46,945 bases of DNA from assembly GCA_013115145.1 (NCBI GenBank), contig JAAPAO010000250.1:1-46945 (forward strand). Reading direction: 5' to 3'. Positions 22,058 through 32,742 of this stretch are shown piece after piece. Under the pieces are notes generated by a model. It had not been told where the DNA came from, did not search any database, and worked only from the letters and a program-made list of their open reading frames with translations. Every line of letters starts with the position of its first letter. Positions within the stretch are counted from its first letter, which is position 1. This stretch comes from Perkinsus chesapeaki (taxonomy: Eukaryota > Perkinsozoa > Perkinsida > Perkinsidae). Both the position numbers and the translations under genes were made by a program.

Positions 22058-23469
22058 ATGGCCGGAACAGAATCACCATCCCCGCTGAATGACCAAAGGG
22101 GTCTGTTGGTAGAAGCAACCTTGCCATCATCCAGTCCAAGGCCTCGTATAGTTGCTATTGACGTGATGCGTGGTGGAGTAATGGCACTCATGCTGGTGAG
22201 AACGACGACCTCCTTTTGCATCCATGTCATTATCAGATTGTAGATGTATGTGGTAAAGTTATGCCTAGTATTGGTCATGCTAAATGGAACGGCTTCCATC
22301 TGGCTGATATAGTCATGCCTGGCTTCATATTCGTAAGAACGTTTCCCGCACTCCGCGTAAAACCAGAAAAAGAGCCGATTGCCTCTTTCCACTCCAAGCC
22401 CCTCGGTTTCTATCCTTCCCCACTTTAGCGCTTTGCAGCGTCCCATCTGTGAGCTCAGGTCGTCGGAGCCAGCATAGGAGTAGCGTCATCTCCCCCCTCG
22501 TCCTCTAGAGTGGTATCCCGCTTCTTTAAGCTCTTCGCCTTGGGGGTACTCATCCAGGGACGGTGGATACCACAGGTAGGGTTAGTTCCTCTTCAAACTG
22601 CTGCCCCATGCTGTTGCATTCAGATTGGCACTCTCACTGTCGGTTTGGATCTCTACACCGTCCGAATTCTCGGTATCCTTCAGCGAATCGCTATATGCTA
22701 TGTATCCGGTATTGGCCTTCAGAAGCTGGTCCTCCCCGTCCCTGAGGGCAACACCGTGGCGATTGTCTGTAAACGTTACCGCAGGGTCTTTTCTCTAGGA
22801 TGCCTCTCCGTCGTAGTCAACTGGTTACTAATGCTCATTGGCCCCCAACCTGACGGGTGCCCTCGAGGTTCGCTAACACCGGAGTGCAACACTGCCTCCT
22901 ATATTGACCGGCTCATCCTTGGCGATGAGCATATGTACAATCCTATATATGATCCAGAGGGCATCCTCAGTACCTTGCCCACAGTGGCCACAGTAGTGCT
23001 TGGTATGGCCTGTGGGAGCCTGATTAAGTCACAGCCTTCCCACCATGAGCTACTCTGGCTTATACTGTACGGTGCTCTCTTGTCTGTAGCTGGAACAAGC
23101 CTCGGTCTGGTCGTGCCAATCAACAAAGCCCTGTGGACCCCCTCCTACTCCCTTATAACTGCGGGCATCTGTATTGCCTCCGTCGGCCTCCTTGCCCTTG
23201 GGGTAGCCGACAGGGCGATGATGGGTCCCTTAAAGTGGCTTGGTATGAATGCCATCCTCTTCTTTTGCCTGAGTGACTGTAGTGGGCTGTTCTCCTGCCT
23301 ACTGGGGAGTGTCTATTGGGCAGATCCCCAGACTGGCAACTTCCTCTATGTGCTCTCCAAAGGGTATACCCTACCCGCGGTCATGCTCATTTACACCATA
23401 CTGGAACTCGCTCTGTGGATACTCATTTGCCGTTGGCTTTTTAATAAAAGGATTTTTATAACGATATGA
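22058..23469 (+). CDS. HGSNAT: Heparan-alpha-glucosaminide N-acetyltransferase family (HGSNAT, DUF5009-type), 398 aa
   Basis: Exons 22058-22195, 22237-22332, 22459-22575 and 22624-23469 are all phase 0. The family moves acetyl from cytosolic acetyl-CoA across a membrane (the lysosomal one in animals) to a sugar amine. Visible hallmarks: RIVAIDVMRGG at the first membrane helix, then IGHAKWNGFHLADIVMP with the presumed active-site His (residue 60) in the H-A-x-W-N-G motif, YIDRLILGDEHMYN, YDPEGILSTLP and INKALWTPSY. About nine to ten hydrophobic segments can be counted. It lacks the N-terminal luminal domain of animal HGSNAT and resembles the short bacterial-type form. The substrate in this organism is unknown. 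Confidence 0.9.
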
Positions 23470-23601
23470 TTCTATGTAAAATTACTGTACCTTTCTCCTT
23501 TTCTTTTAAGCAATGGTTTGTGTTTGTCACCAGCCGTATGATCGTAAAAAACAAACTGCGGAGCCGAAACGACTCGCTGCCCTTGGTTGTCCGTCCTGTG
23601 A

Positions 23602-23877
23602 ATGTCGGAGCTCGATAACTCGCCACAGTCCGAGGAGAATGAGGAAACATCTGAAGCAGGGTCACTGCTTGACATCATCTCCAATGGAAAAGAGGAATCT
23701 TCAAGCGAGGTTGATGATGGTGATGAGTACAATGAAGAAGAGGATGATGATGACTATGATGATTCTGGAAGTGGGTTCACATTTACTAATTCATATTATA
23801 GACATACAGTACTCGATTTATACGGCAACTTACTAACACATAAGAAGGACTTAAGCATTCTCGGCCTTGGACTATAA
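23602..23877 (+). CDS. Small acidic protein, 91 aa, uncertain
   Basis: The frame starts with MSELDNSPQSEENEE and carries a long Asp/Glu run (about residues 36-57) before a more ordinary C-terminus (YYRHTVLDLYGNLLTHKKD). It lies 130 bp after the acetyltransferase stop on the same strand. Acidic low-complexity stretches give open frames by chance, so this may be spurious or an exon of a larger gene. Confidence 0.35.
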   Translation: MSELDNSPQSEENEETSEAGSLLDIISNGKEESSSEVDDGDEYNEEEDDDDYDDSGSGFTFTNSYYRHTVLDLYGNLLTHKKDLSILGLGL

Positions 23878-24015
23878 GCTCACATAGGCGTCATGCCGAA
23901 CGCGAACGGTTTGACAGTCGATTTATTTCAGAATAAAATGCGTAACCTAGACGATGGATACTGTTACAGTGTTACTGTTGTTCATGGATAGTCCGTAGCT
24001 ATTAAGAGCTATTGT

Positions 24016-27000
24016 ATGACAGGCTCCTCTGGAGAATATACCGGCAGTGTATCAAGCGATAGGTCAGCATCATCATCTTCAACAGGAAAAGAGGAGCTAG
24101 CTGAAGCCTTTGCTGGTGCACAGGAGGCGGAGAACACCATCAAGGAGGCTGGTAGAGCGGAAACTCATCGGAGTGCCCACTACCACCTCTTCAGAGCGTG
24201 CGCTGTCCACGGCGTTAGAGAGGCTTCGTGCCATGCAAGAACGAGCGGTCACTGCAGAGGAAACCTTGGACAAGTTCAAAACAGAAATGGAAAATGTGAC
24301 CTCTAAAATATCTTAGGTCTCAGAGCTAAGATATGTTTAGGAACGCTTGGACCGGGAACGGGAGACCCAGGGTCACTTGGAGGAACTTCGGAAGGCGAGA
24401 GAGGCTGAGGAGAGGGCGCGAGCAGAGGTAAGTGAATCCCCAGTGAGAACCCAGTAAAGTGTTTCAGGTGGAGGAGTTGGCAGCTTCACAGAAGTCATCT
24501 GGTGACGCTGAAGAAGATAAGCGCAACGCAGAAGTGCTGCGTCGGCGAGTGGAGGAATGGGAGGCTTGGTGAGCGGAAGGGGGTACACGAGTGGGGAGAA
24601 GCGGCGCTGTGGTTTTAGGTACCGCCAGAACTATGAGCATTCCTTAGGAGTGGTACAGACCAAGATTGAAAGTTTAAAGGCCACCTGGGACAAGTCGCTC
24701 CGAGATCTAGGGGGGAGCTCGCTGGCAGATCTCGAAAGGGTGATGGAAGATGCCCGAAGGTCGGTGCTGTTATGAGGCGGTACGACTGTTATCCTCCAAT
24801 GTAGATCGGAGAAGCTGATGGCTGGAAGACACGGTCGAAGAGTGACGGATTCGGAGGCATGCCTGGCGACTCTCAATGACTTCAAAATGCAACTGGTTTT
24901 GCGGTGAGCTCATTTCCCTGTCACTTATAAAAGGAGCGGTATCGGCTGTTGCTCTTCAGGCATGGAAGCTTGACAAAGGCATGGAGTCGCAGTCTCGATG
25001 TGGAAGGGGAAGGCAGGATACCTTTCACCAAGTTCTGTCGAACGGCCCGAGAGGTTAGTGGACTAGTGTCATATTACTTGTAGTTCTCTGTGAATGCCAC
25101 CACTGCTGATGGCCACTGGTCAGTCGTTATTGGTAGTGTTGTGTAAACTCAAAGCGTGACATGCAGAGGTTCACGGGTTTTGTGGTTAAGGAGTGCCGTT
25201 TGGGAAACAACAAGATTAGGATCGAACTCGAGTGCTAAGCGAACCTTCTTCGTGAACCTTTCGTCGGATTGATGATATCGCAGAATAGTCCCGGCGAGGG
25301 TCGAACTCACGACCTATGGCTCATAAGACCATCGCTCTAACCACTGAGCTACAGGACCAACTATTATATTAAGTTAACAATATTTCAGTGCATCTTTCAC
25401 TAAGTGTTTCCAAGTGATTAAATTGAGCCGCGGACTGTCGTACTAGCGGGCTATCTCAGATCGGCCATCCCTCGGACCACTCAAACTCATCAACTAGTAT
25501 CATGACCCTACCCATCACTCCCGCTTTTAGATTGGATTCGCCGGCAGTGTTCAACAACTATGGCGTCAGTTAGACTTCCGAAAGACGGGCTTCATTAGCC
25601 TCTCCTCTCTTGATGAGGTATCCGGCCACAAGGTTCAACGCTTCCGCCAAGCTCTTATTGACAAGTAAGCGCTCGAGCTCCCCGGGTTCTCACGATTGTC
25701 GCGCAGGTTTGGAAGCTTGCCAGAGGGCTGGGGCGCCGCCTTGGATACCACTGCGGCTGGCGTAGTTGAGACATCCCAGTTTTCTCAGCGTTGCCGTGAA
25801 AGCCTTGAAATGAGTGATGGAAGGTATGATGCTGTGTTAGGTTACAGCGATGTTGATGATCTATAATGTAGGGAGATAGCTTCCGTACTGGACCTGGAGA
25901 AGAGCGGGGTGGTGACACTAGAGGACCTGGACCCTCCGGCATTCGAAAAATGGTTGCGTGATCCTGCTGTTGGTCGGGCCTCGGTAAGAGCACTGTAGTA
26001 CCAAATTTCCTATAGATGTGCATTTGTCAGGGACGTGTACCCTTTAAGCTTTTCCAGCGATTGGCACGGCATAGTCGGATCGACCCAGCGGAAATGAAGC
26101 CCGAAGCCTTCTCTCCGTCCAGGGGCCCTATCAAGCTGTTGGCTCAGCTACGAAGAGACTACGGTATCCACTAAACGGTCATCAAAGGTCTCAGTGTTCA
26201 TCAGGCACTCTCGGCCGAGCCTGGTCTACGGTCATCGACCCTCAAGCCCGAGGGTGCATCCCGTTTCTCGAGTTTGCCAGATTCTATCGAGCAGTGGGTC
26301 AGAGGGGGCCGGTTAAGAAACTGTGGCTGCGACTCGGAGGTAGGGACTGTGCGAGGCGCTGATGTTAAGATTCCTTGTACTCAGCGGGGGCTGGACCACT
26401 CCGACTTGAACATATCGACCCCGACGCTGCAGCTCTGATAGAAGATTTCAAAGGAGCTCTCCGACGGACAACAGGCTCCCTGGGGACCGCGGTAAGCGAG
26501 GAAACGCCTACCAATTGATGAAGTGCCTTGCCTTAGTGGCGCAAAATTATCGATCCCAAGGAGATCGGTAGAGTGACATGGGTGCAGTGGCACCAAACTC
26601 TGCGTCCTGCTCGGGGCAGTTGCTCTCTCCCAGCCAGATTTAACGATGCGGAGGTCAGACTGCCATGCGGAATGCTATAATGAATCCATCAGATTCGTGA
26701 ACTTTTTAACCTGTTTGACCCGGAAGGGTGCGGCTATATAACTCTCGAAGATGTGGACCGTGAAGAGTTCCAGGACGGCATTCGATCGAGGCAGCCTTCC
26801 TTCAGTAAGGGGACATAATCGCCAATGGCAACTGTTAGCGCTCTCGGCAGGTGTTCAGGCCTCCGACTACCACGCAAAAACTGTCAATTTCTTGTCTGCG
26901 ACTTCGATTTCCCCACCACTGGCCCTCGACGATGAGCACGAGATGTACCCAGTTGAGATCTTAAAACATATTTTGATAGAGAAGTTCGGCAGTGTTGCGA

Positions 27001-27622
27001 GGGTATCGTGCTGCTCATCAACTTAGCAGCTTTTGAGCGGACTTCTTTTATTAGGCCTGGATACAATGCCTCGACAGCAGCGGTGCAATGAAGGTGGAAT
27101 ATCTTCCCTTCTGTGGGGTATTGACCGCACTTGGGTTCCCAGGTAGGGTATATGGATCGCCTGAGCTATCAGAGAGGTTACTCAGGCAAACTCAAGCAAT
27201 TGTGGGTGGACATAGGGGAGCTTAAAGACGCCAGCATCTGTCTACAAGCTGTTGATCCGGGGGTCACGCGTCGACCTAAGATACGTCGCCGAGCTCTCTT
27301 GTGGTTTCAGGCTTTTGAACTCATCATGAGATTCCGGCAAGGTGTCCGAATAAAGCATGGGCTTCTCGCGAAGGCGGTAGGTCGCTCCTAATGGTATGTA
27401 CCCACATGTTCCCCTCAGTGGGCCGCATGCCTCAACCCAGATGATCAGGGCCGAGTCAGCCCGGATGTATTTGTCGATCAGTGTGCTAGTTCTGAGCTCC
27501 TCGACAACTTCAATGCATCTGATGCTAACCTACTCCTTGGTATGTTGCGCTTGGACAGCACTGAGAGCCTCGCCATCACGGAAGTAGCCGTGACCTCCTA
27601 CTGCCCCGGTGATGAGCGCTAA
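24016..27622 (+). CDS. Coiled-coil plus about 12 degenerate EF-hand repeats, 19 exons, 786 aa
   Basis: All 19 exons splice in phase: 24016-24151, 24195-24295, 24341-24427, 24468-24568, 24619-24759, 24805-24903, 24960-25053, 25531-25664, 25707-25823, 25872-25983, 26031-26163, 26205-26339, 26385-26491, 26537-26653, 26693-26804, 26851-27002, 27055-27142, 27186-27376, 27419-27622. Residues 25-215 are coiled coil. From about 230 on, a unit recurs roughly once per exon: a Trp/Leu helix, a 12-residue EF-like loop with D1, G6 and I/V8, then Phe-rich helix. Examples are SLDVEGEGRIPFTKF, VLDLEKSGVVTLEDLD, LFDPEGCGYITLEDVD and CLDSSGAMKVEYLPF. Position 12 is mostly not Glu, so calcium binding is doubtful for most units. 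No catalytic domain is seen. The 477-nt intron 7 hosts tRNA-Ile antisense. Confidence 0.82.
25286..25358 (-). tRNA. tRNA-Ile (TAT), copy 2
   Basis: Identical over all 73 positions to the tRNA at 18784-18856, on the opposite strand. It lies in the 25054-25530 intron of the pseudo-EF-hand gene, antisense to it. Confidence 0.92.
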
Positions 27623-27754
27623 TTCCTCTCAGTTGGACCCTCGAGCGATGGACTCCTTCAAAGAGTGGCGACAAAAGCTTCAAGGCTGACATGTTCAACC
27701 ATTTATCAACAACCGTTGTGCGTCAGGGAGTTGTCGAGTTTAAAGTGCAACATG

Positions 27755-27830
27755 CCGGGATCGAACCCGAGATCTCCCGAACTACGATAGCGCAAACCAC
27801 GAAAATGCAGAACAAAAATCGCTTCGCTCC
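27755..27830 (-). pseudogene. tRNA-like remnant
   Basis: On the minus strand CTCGGGTTCGATCCCGGCA resembles a T arm, but the T loop is one base short or the stem has a G-G clash, and no acceptor or anticodon stem can be closed. It lies between the EF-hand gene and dyskerin. Confidence 0.35.
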
Positions 27831-27963
27831 GCCTTCGAATTCGCTTGCGTTCCCTTTTCGCTCTTCTTTGAAAGCAGCTCACCGGCGTGTGTGAGTTGCT
27901 ATATTAATATTGGATTATTATCTGGTGAGGTCTCCCCTCTTATTTAGTGTTGCTGCAACTAGT

Positions 27964-29994
27964 ATGGCTAAGACTAAGAAGGAGACTGCTGCCACCACCG
28001 CTGAGGTCACTACTGCTGATGCTCAGAAATCCACGGAATGCATGATAAAGCCTTCCAGCATTAGCCCTCCGATCGATACATCGAAGTGGCCCCTTTTGCT
28101 GAAGAACTATGACAGGCTAAATGTGCGTACCGGACACTATACTCCTTTGCCATTCGGCTGCTCCCCTCTTAATCGGTAAGGCCAACCGTGGTGGGTGACG
28201 CAGCTATATTGACACTCCTTATCGACTCCTTAACTATGTTGATAAGGAGCAATAGTCTCGGGACATCCCTATGTCTAGTAGAGTAGCTCTATAACGGTCA
28301 TATTGGTATTTTTGCAGCCCCCTCGACCAGCATTTGCTCTACGGTGTCTGTAACCTCGATAAGCCAGTGAACCCCTCCTCCCACGAGGTTGTTGCCTGGA
28401 TCAAACGCATCCTCAAATGTGAGAAGACTGGGCATTCCGGTACTCTGGATCCTAAGGTGAGATCTCTCCTTCCCACCTTTAGTCATTCGATGACGCTCCT
28501 CAGGTCTCCGGCTGCCTCCTTGTGTGCCTCAATAGGGCCACTCGTCTAGTTAAGGCTCAACAAGGCGCAGGAAAAGAGTAAGCAGTATGAGGAAGGATAT
28601 TCTTGTCATTGTATTCATAAGGTACGTCTGTGTCGTCCGCTTCCACGCTGATCCCGGTGGAGAGGCTGCCGTCACCCGCGCCTTGGACCAACTCACTGGT
28701 GCCCTTTTCCAGAGGCCTCCAGTCATCGCTGGTAGGTCTACGTCTCAACCTATCTAGTTGTGCACTGTGTTTTCTATAGCTGTAAAGCGTCAACTTCGTA
28801 TTCGTACCATTTACTGGTCTAAGCTCCTGGACTATGATGAAGAGAAGCACATGGCTGTCTTCCACGTCTCCTGCGAGGCTGGTAAGCCCCCCTCCTCCTC
28901 CTCCTTCTCCCCGCCACGCTTTATCATTGCCTCTAAGGTACCTATATCCGTACCCTTTGTGTCCACATGGGCCTCCTCCTCGGTGTTGGTGCCCATATGC
29001 AGGAGCTCAGACGTGTTAGATCTGGTAACCTCGGTGAGCAGGATCAGCTCGTCACCATGCACGATCTCCTCGATGCTCAGTAAGTCCTTTTGGTGATAGC
29101 CCCTTTATCGCACTTCCCATTGACAGATACGTCTATGAGAGCAGTAGGTCCGAGGAGTACCTCAGACGCACCATCATGCCTCTCGGTAGGCCCCTTCCAT
29201 CTGCTGCTCCTTGTCGACGCGTTGTTCTTTAGAGCGCATCCTCGTTACTTACCCCCGTATCGTGCTCAAGGACTCCGCAGTCAACGCTGTCTGCTACGGT
29301 GCCAAATTGATGGTCGTTGGTGTAAGCAACAGAAACCCATTACACTCAACAGTTATGTCGTCTCCCACAGGTCCTCCGGTTCGAGAACGGCATCGAGGTT
29401 GGCAAGGACTGTGTGTTGATGACCACCAAGGGCGAGGCTGTGGCCCTGGGCATTGCTCAGATGACTACCGCTGTCATCGCCAGTGTTGACCATGGTGAGA
29501 TCTCACCTGTGAATTGCCGGCCTGTGGCATTTTGCCTTCTGCTGCCTTTAGGTTGCGTGGCTACCATCAAGCGTGTCATCATGGAGCGTGATACCTACGA
29601 CTCTCGCTGGGGTTATGGTCCTAGAGCCTCCGAAAAGAAGAAGCTTATCCTCAACGGAAAGCTGGACGAGAAGGGAAGGCCCAACGAGAACACCCCTGAG
29701 GCCTGGTTGAAGCACGAGGGTATGGTCCCCAAGCTCACCGGCGCCCCCGCTGCTGAGAAACAGGAGAAGGAAGAGTCTCCCGATGAGGAGGAGGAAGTTC
29801 CCGTTAAGAAAGGTAAGGGTGTGATGATGGTAACGTTTGGATTGGTTTGGTGTTTAGAGAAGAAGAAGCATCATAAGAAGCGTGCTGCTGAGGAGGTTGA
29901 GGAAGCCGCCGAGGAGGAGGAGGAGGCATCTGATAAGAAGAAGAAAAAGAAGAAGTCAAAGCATCATCATCATAACGATGAGGATGAGGCTTAA
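27964..29994 (+). CDS. DKC1: Dyskerin / Cbf5, H/ACA snoRNP pseudouridine synthase, 482 aa
   Basis: Dyskerin is the catalytic subunit of H/ACA ribonucleoproteins in the nucleolus and pseudouridylates rRNA. Eleven in-phase exons: 27964-28175, 28318-28456, 28504-28577, 28622-28731, 28780-28881, 28938-29079, 29127-29185, 29233-29321, 29371-29494, 29552-29812, 29858-29994. Start: an in-frame Met lies 54 bases upstream, but MAKTKKE fits the family. The DKCLD region gives [14 protein letters not shown] and [14 protein letters not shown]. The catalytic Asp is in GHSGTLDPK (about residue 115). Other blocks: [39 protein letters not shown], then a PUA domain ([26 protein letters not shown]) and [14 protein letters not shown]. 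The C-terminus is a Lys/Glu/His-rich nucleolar-type tail. Confidence 0.97.
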
Positions 29995-30364
29995 GAACCC
30001 TTTGTGGTCTTCTTTTCCTTATTTGCGGCTCCAGTGTCGTCGCTAACGTAAACTTCATTACCTTAAGCAGCGGATATTCCTTTCACGTCAAGCCAAGAAC
30101 TAGTTCCACTTACTACATTTACTGGTACAGCAATAATAGTAGGAATACTGTTATATAAAGCAACATCATCATCATTGTAAGTAACATCAATCAACAACGG
30201 TCTATTAGAGGTGGTCTCATTTACCAATATCGTTGGTGACTAATGGCGATTATTGTTGACGGTTTCTTCAATGTTTGATGACATCAATCTGTGTTGCGTT
30301 GTTAAGTGTTAGTAGAGTAAAGGGTACATCCCAAGAAAGGAGGAGACGGCTGATTGATACAATA

Positions 30365-30594
30365 CAAGATAAAGCTTTATGATACTTTAGACATCCCAAG
30401 ATAAAGCTTTATGATACTTTAGACATCCCAAGATAAAGCTTTATGAGACTTTAGACATCCCAAGATAAAGCTTTATGAGACTTTAGACATCCTAAGATAT
30501 AGCTTTATGAGACTTTAGACATCCTAAGATAAAGCTTTATGAGACTTTAGACATCCTAAGATAAAGCTTTATGATACTTTAGACATCACAAGAT
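30365..30594. repeat. Minisatellite, 32-bp unit, about 7 copies
   Basis: Units begin every 32 bases at 30365, 30397, 30429, 30461, 30493, 30525 and 30557. Each contains the 12-bp palindrome ATAAAGCTTTAT (ATATAGCTTTAT in one unit) followed by GATACTTTAGACATCC or GAGACTTTAGACATCC. First and last units share the GATAC variant and the middle ones GAGAC. It lies about 370 bp downstream of the dyskerin stop. Confidence 0.95.
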
Positions 30595-31494
30595 GAAATC
30601 ACGCAGCCGCTGATTCAGATGGTACTCCACCGACCCAGGACCAGCCTCCTCTAATCAGTTGATTGTAATATCGTATCAGTCCAGGTGAGATCAGCCGCCG
30701 GAGAATCTTTTATCGAATGTTATGAAGTAATCAATCTAAAGTTTGCTCTTGTCACGTTCCACCAGCTGCGCATTGTGACCAAATATGCCACACTTTCTCA
30801 GTATGAACATCCACAGAGCGCTCCAACTCGGAGCCTCCAACGCTAAATCCCGTATTAGGCATTTCCTGCCTGAAAACCCGCTCAGGAATTCAAAGCATGG
30901 TCAATGGAAAGCATTAGAGATTGTAAGCGTTGAGGACCCGCAGACAGGCTACGACTGAGAGTTAGAAGGCAGCCACTCAGTGCGGCATCGTGGGATGCTA
31001 TTAACGTCTTTAAAACATTCTCTCCGACGGGAAGCCCTAGTATATGGTGCTATCTGCAACAAACGTGCCGGGAGGTGGCTAGCATGGATGGAAGCTCGCA
31101 CCGTTTCAACTGAGTAAAGGCGGCTCCCTTGAATTCGCGCCCTGATTTATATGTTTTTTGAAGTGGAGCTTTTGGCCCTCTCGAATACTTTTCGATGCAG
31201 AGACCAGATTCACGACCGCCTTCTGAACTGATGACGAAACGTCGTTCTGGTGGCAACCCTTTGGATTTGGATCAATACAATGTATAGGAAGATGAGGGTT
31301 GATAATCCGCTTGTCACGGATATCGCGTCACTGACAGTGATGGTCACGATTCAAGAGTCATGTCGCAAGCTATTAGAACTGGTATTGAGGGTAGAGATTT
31401 TTCTGAGGACCATCGGCCGCGGCCGAGTCCTCAGGTTCTATACTGCCTCTATCCTTGCTGCTCTATAGTTGTCCTGTAACCTCCCCCTCGTTCC
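30595..31494. other. No gene resolved
   Basis: Short frames on both strands without domains or a consistent splice model. Confidence 0.4.
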
Positions 31495-32287
31495 ATGGTA
31501 TCCATCTATCTTTATCATTTCATTGCCCTCCTAGTTGTACTCCCAATAAAGGGAAACTATCCCGTGGGAACGATTACATATAGGAATTACACTCAAGGAG
31601 ATGTATTCCGTAAGAGATACGATTATTTCTTCCAAGATTGCGCCGGCAATTTTTATACCTTTCCCTGTTATGTGGCAGTTGCGGGTGAGCACGTAAGATT
31701 TGATCCCCTATTGTAGGGGTCCTGCCTAATGACTTAATTCAAATTCCCTTGTTCAGGATGTCGTTGAATACGTCGGGCTCAAAGTGGAGAACGATTGGAT
31801 CGTTCTTGTCAAAGCTGATGTGGTAGGCATTCAGCGCATTGATGGAGCTTTGCCCTTCTTATCAACTTAACAATGAAGTCTTATTGGATTTGATTCATTC
31901 AATGCCCATTCGTTACTGTGCATTACATGCTTATCTTACTCTATTATCACTATTATGTTTCCCTGAAGATGCTCAAGTAGAGAGGAACCCATAACTTTTT
32001 TCAGAATAAAGTCGACGCCGCCAATGGTACTACTACGGAGCATATCCTGGAGTATGTCATTCAAACAACGGTAAAAGTCATTTCTAAGGAAGAATGGTTC
32101 GATTCCCGATATTCTCTCCATAGGAGTCTTTCAGGCCAAGGTCCCCAGTATTCGCGGGTTGTTTATACAAGACTACAACGTGCAAGAGTCAGACCCTGAA
32201 ATCTACAAGGACCTACACTTCAACTTGAATTGGCGTGAGCTCGGACAATGCCCGACGGGCATCACTTGCGTGGACGAGGTTCGGTGA
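31495..32287 (+). CDS. Small secreted protein, 4 exons, 160 aa, function unknown
   Basis: Exons 31495-31692, 31757-31822, 32005-32070 and 32135-32287 are all phase 0. The N-terminus is a signal peptide (MVSIYLYHFIALLVVLPIKG). The mature chain has Cys at QDCAGNFYTFPC and QCPTGITC and two N-glycosylation sequons (NYT, NGT). I recognise no family. The two 66-base middle exons, both 22 codons, are the weakest part, since skipping either keeps the frame. Reading through the second donor would give an alternative stop shortly after. Confidence 0.55.
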
Positions 32288-32742
32288 CGTTCTCTCCCTT
32301 AGATGTGGGAAGAATAGCCCTCTACAATTACGCTTACTAATGACAGTCCCCAAAAACAACTTCAAAGGCCATCACCTGTAGGGTAAGAAACAATCGGGCT
32401 TAAAGGCTGCTTTCGTGTGTAGATCCTAAGCTGGGCTTATGTACACCATATCACGACAGGACAGAATTGTCTTAGCCGTCACTGCCTGGACAAATCAACA
32501 AGTAGAGTATTATGTATACACGCCCTTTGTTCATGCGTGCTGTTGGGTAATAACCCGTTCCTTAGAGTTCACACATTGGTGTGAGTGGTACCCATCCTCT
32601 ACACATCTCTACTACAAAGATGAACTATTGCGTTGAACCATTAACGGGAGAGAGATGTCATACTGTTGTTTCTCGAAAGTGTGATGTACATCAATGCTTG
32701 TCCTGCTTTACCAAGTATCCCTGAAGTTAACACTCTAAAGGG
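32288..32742. other. No gene resolved
   Basis: One open plus-strand frame (32439-32636) is Trp/Tyr-rich but shows no motif or signal; I do not call it. The region separates two converging genes. Confidence 0.4.
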
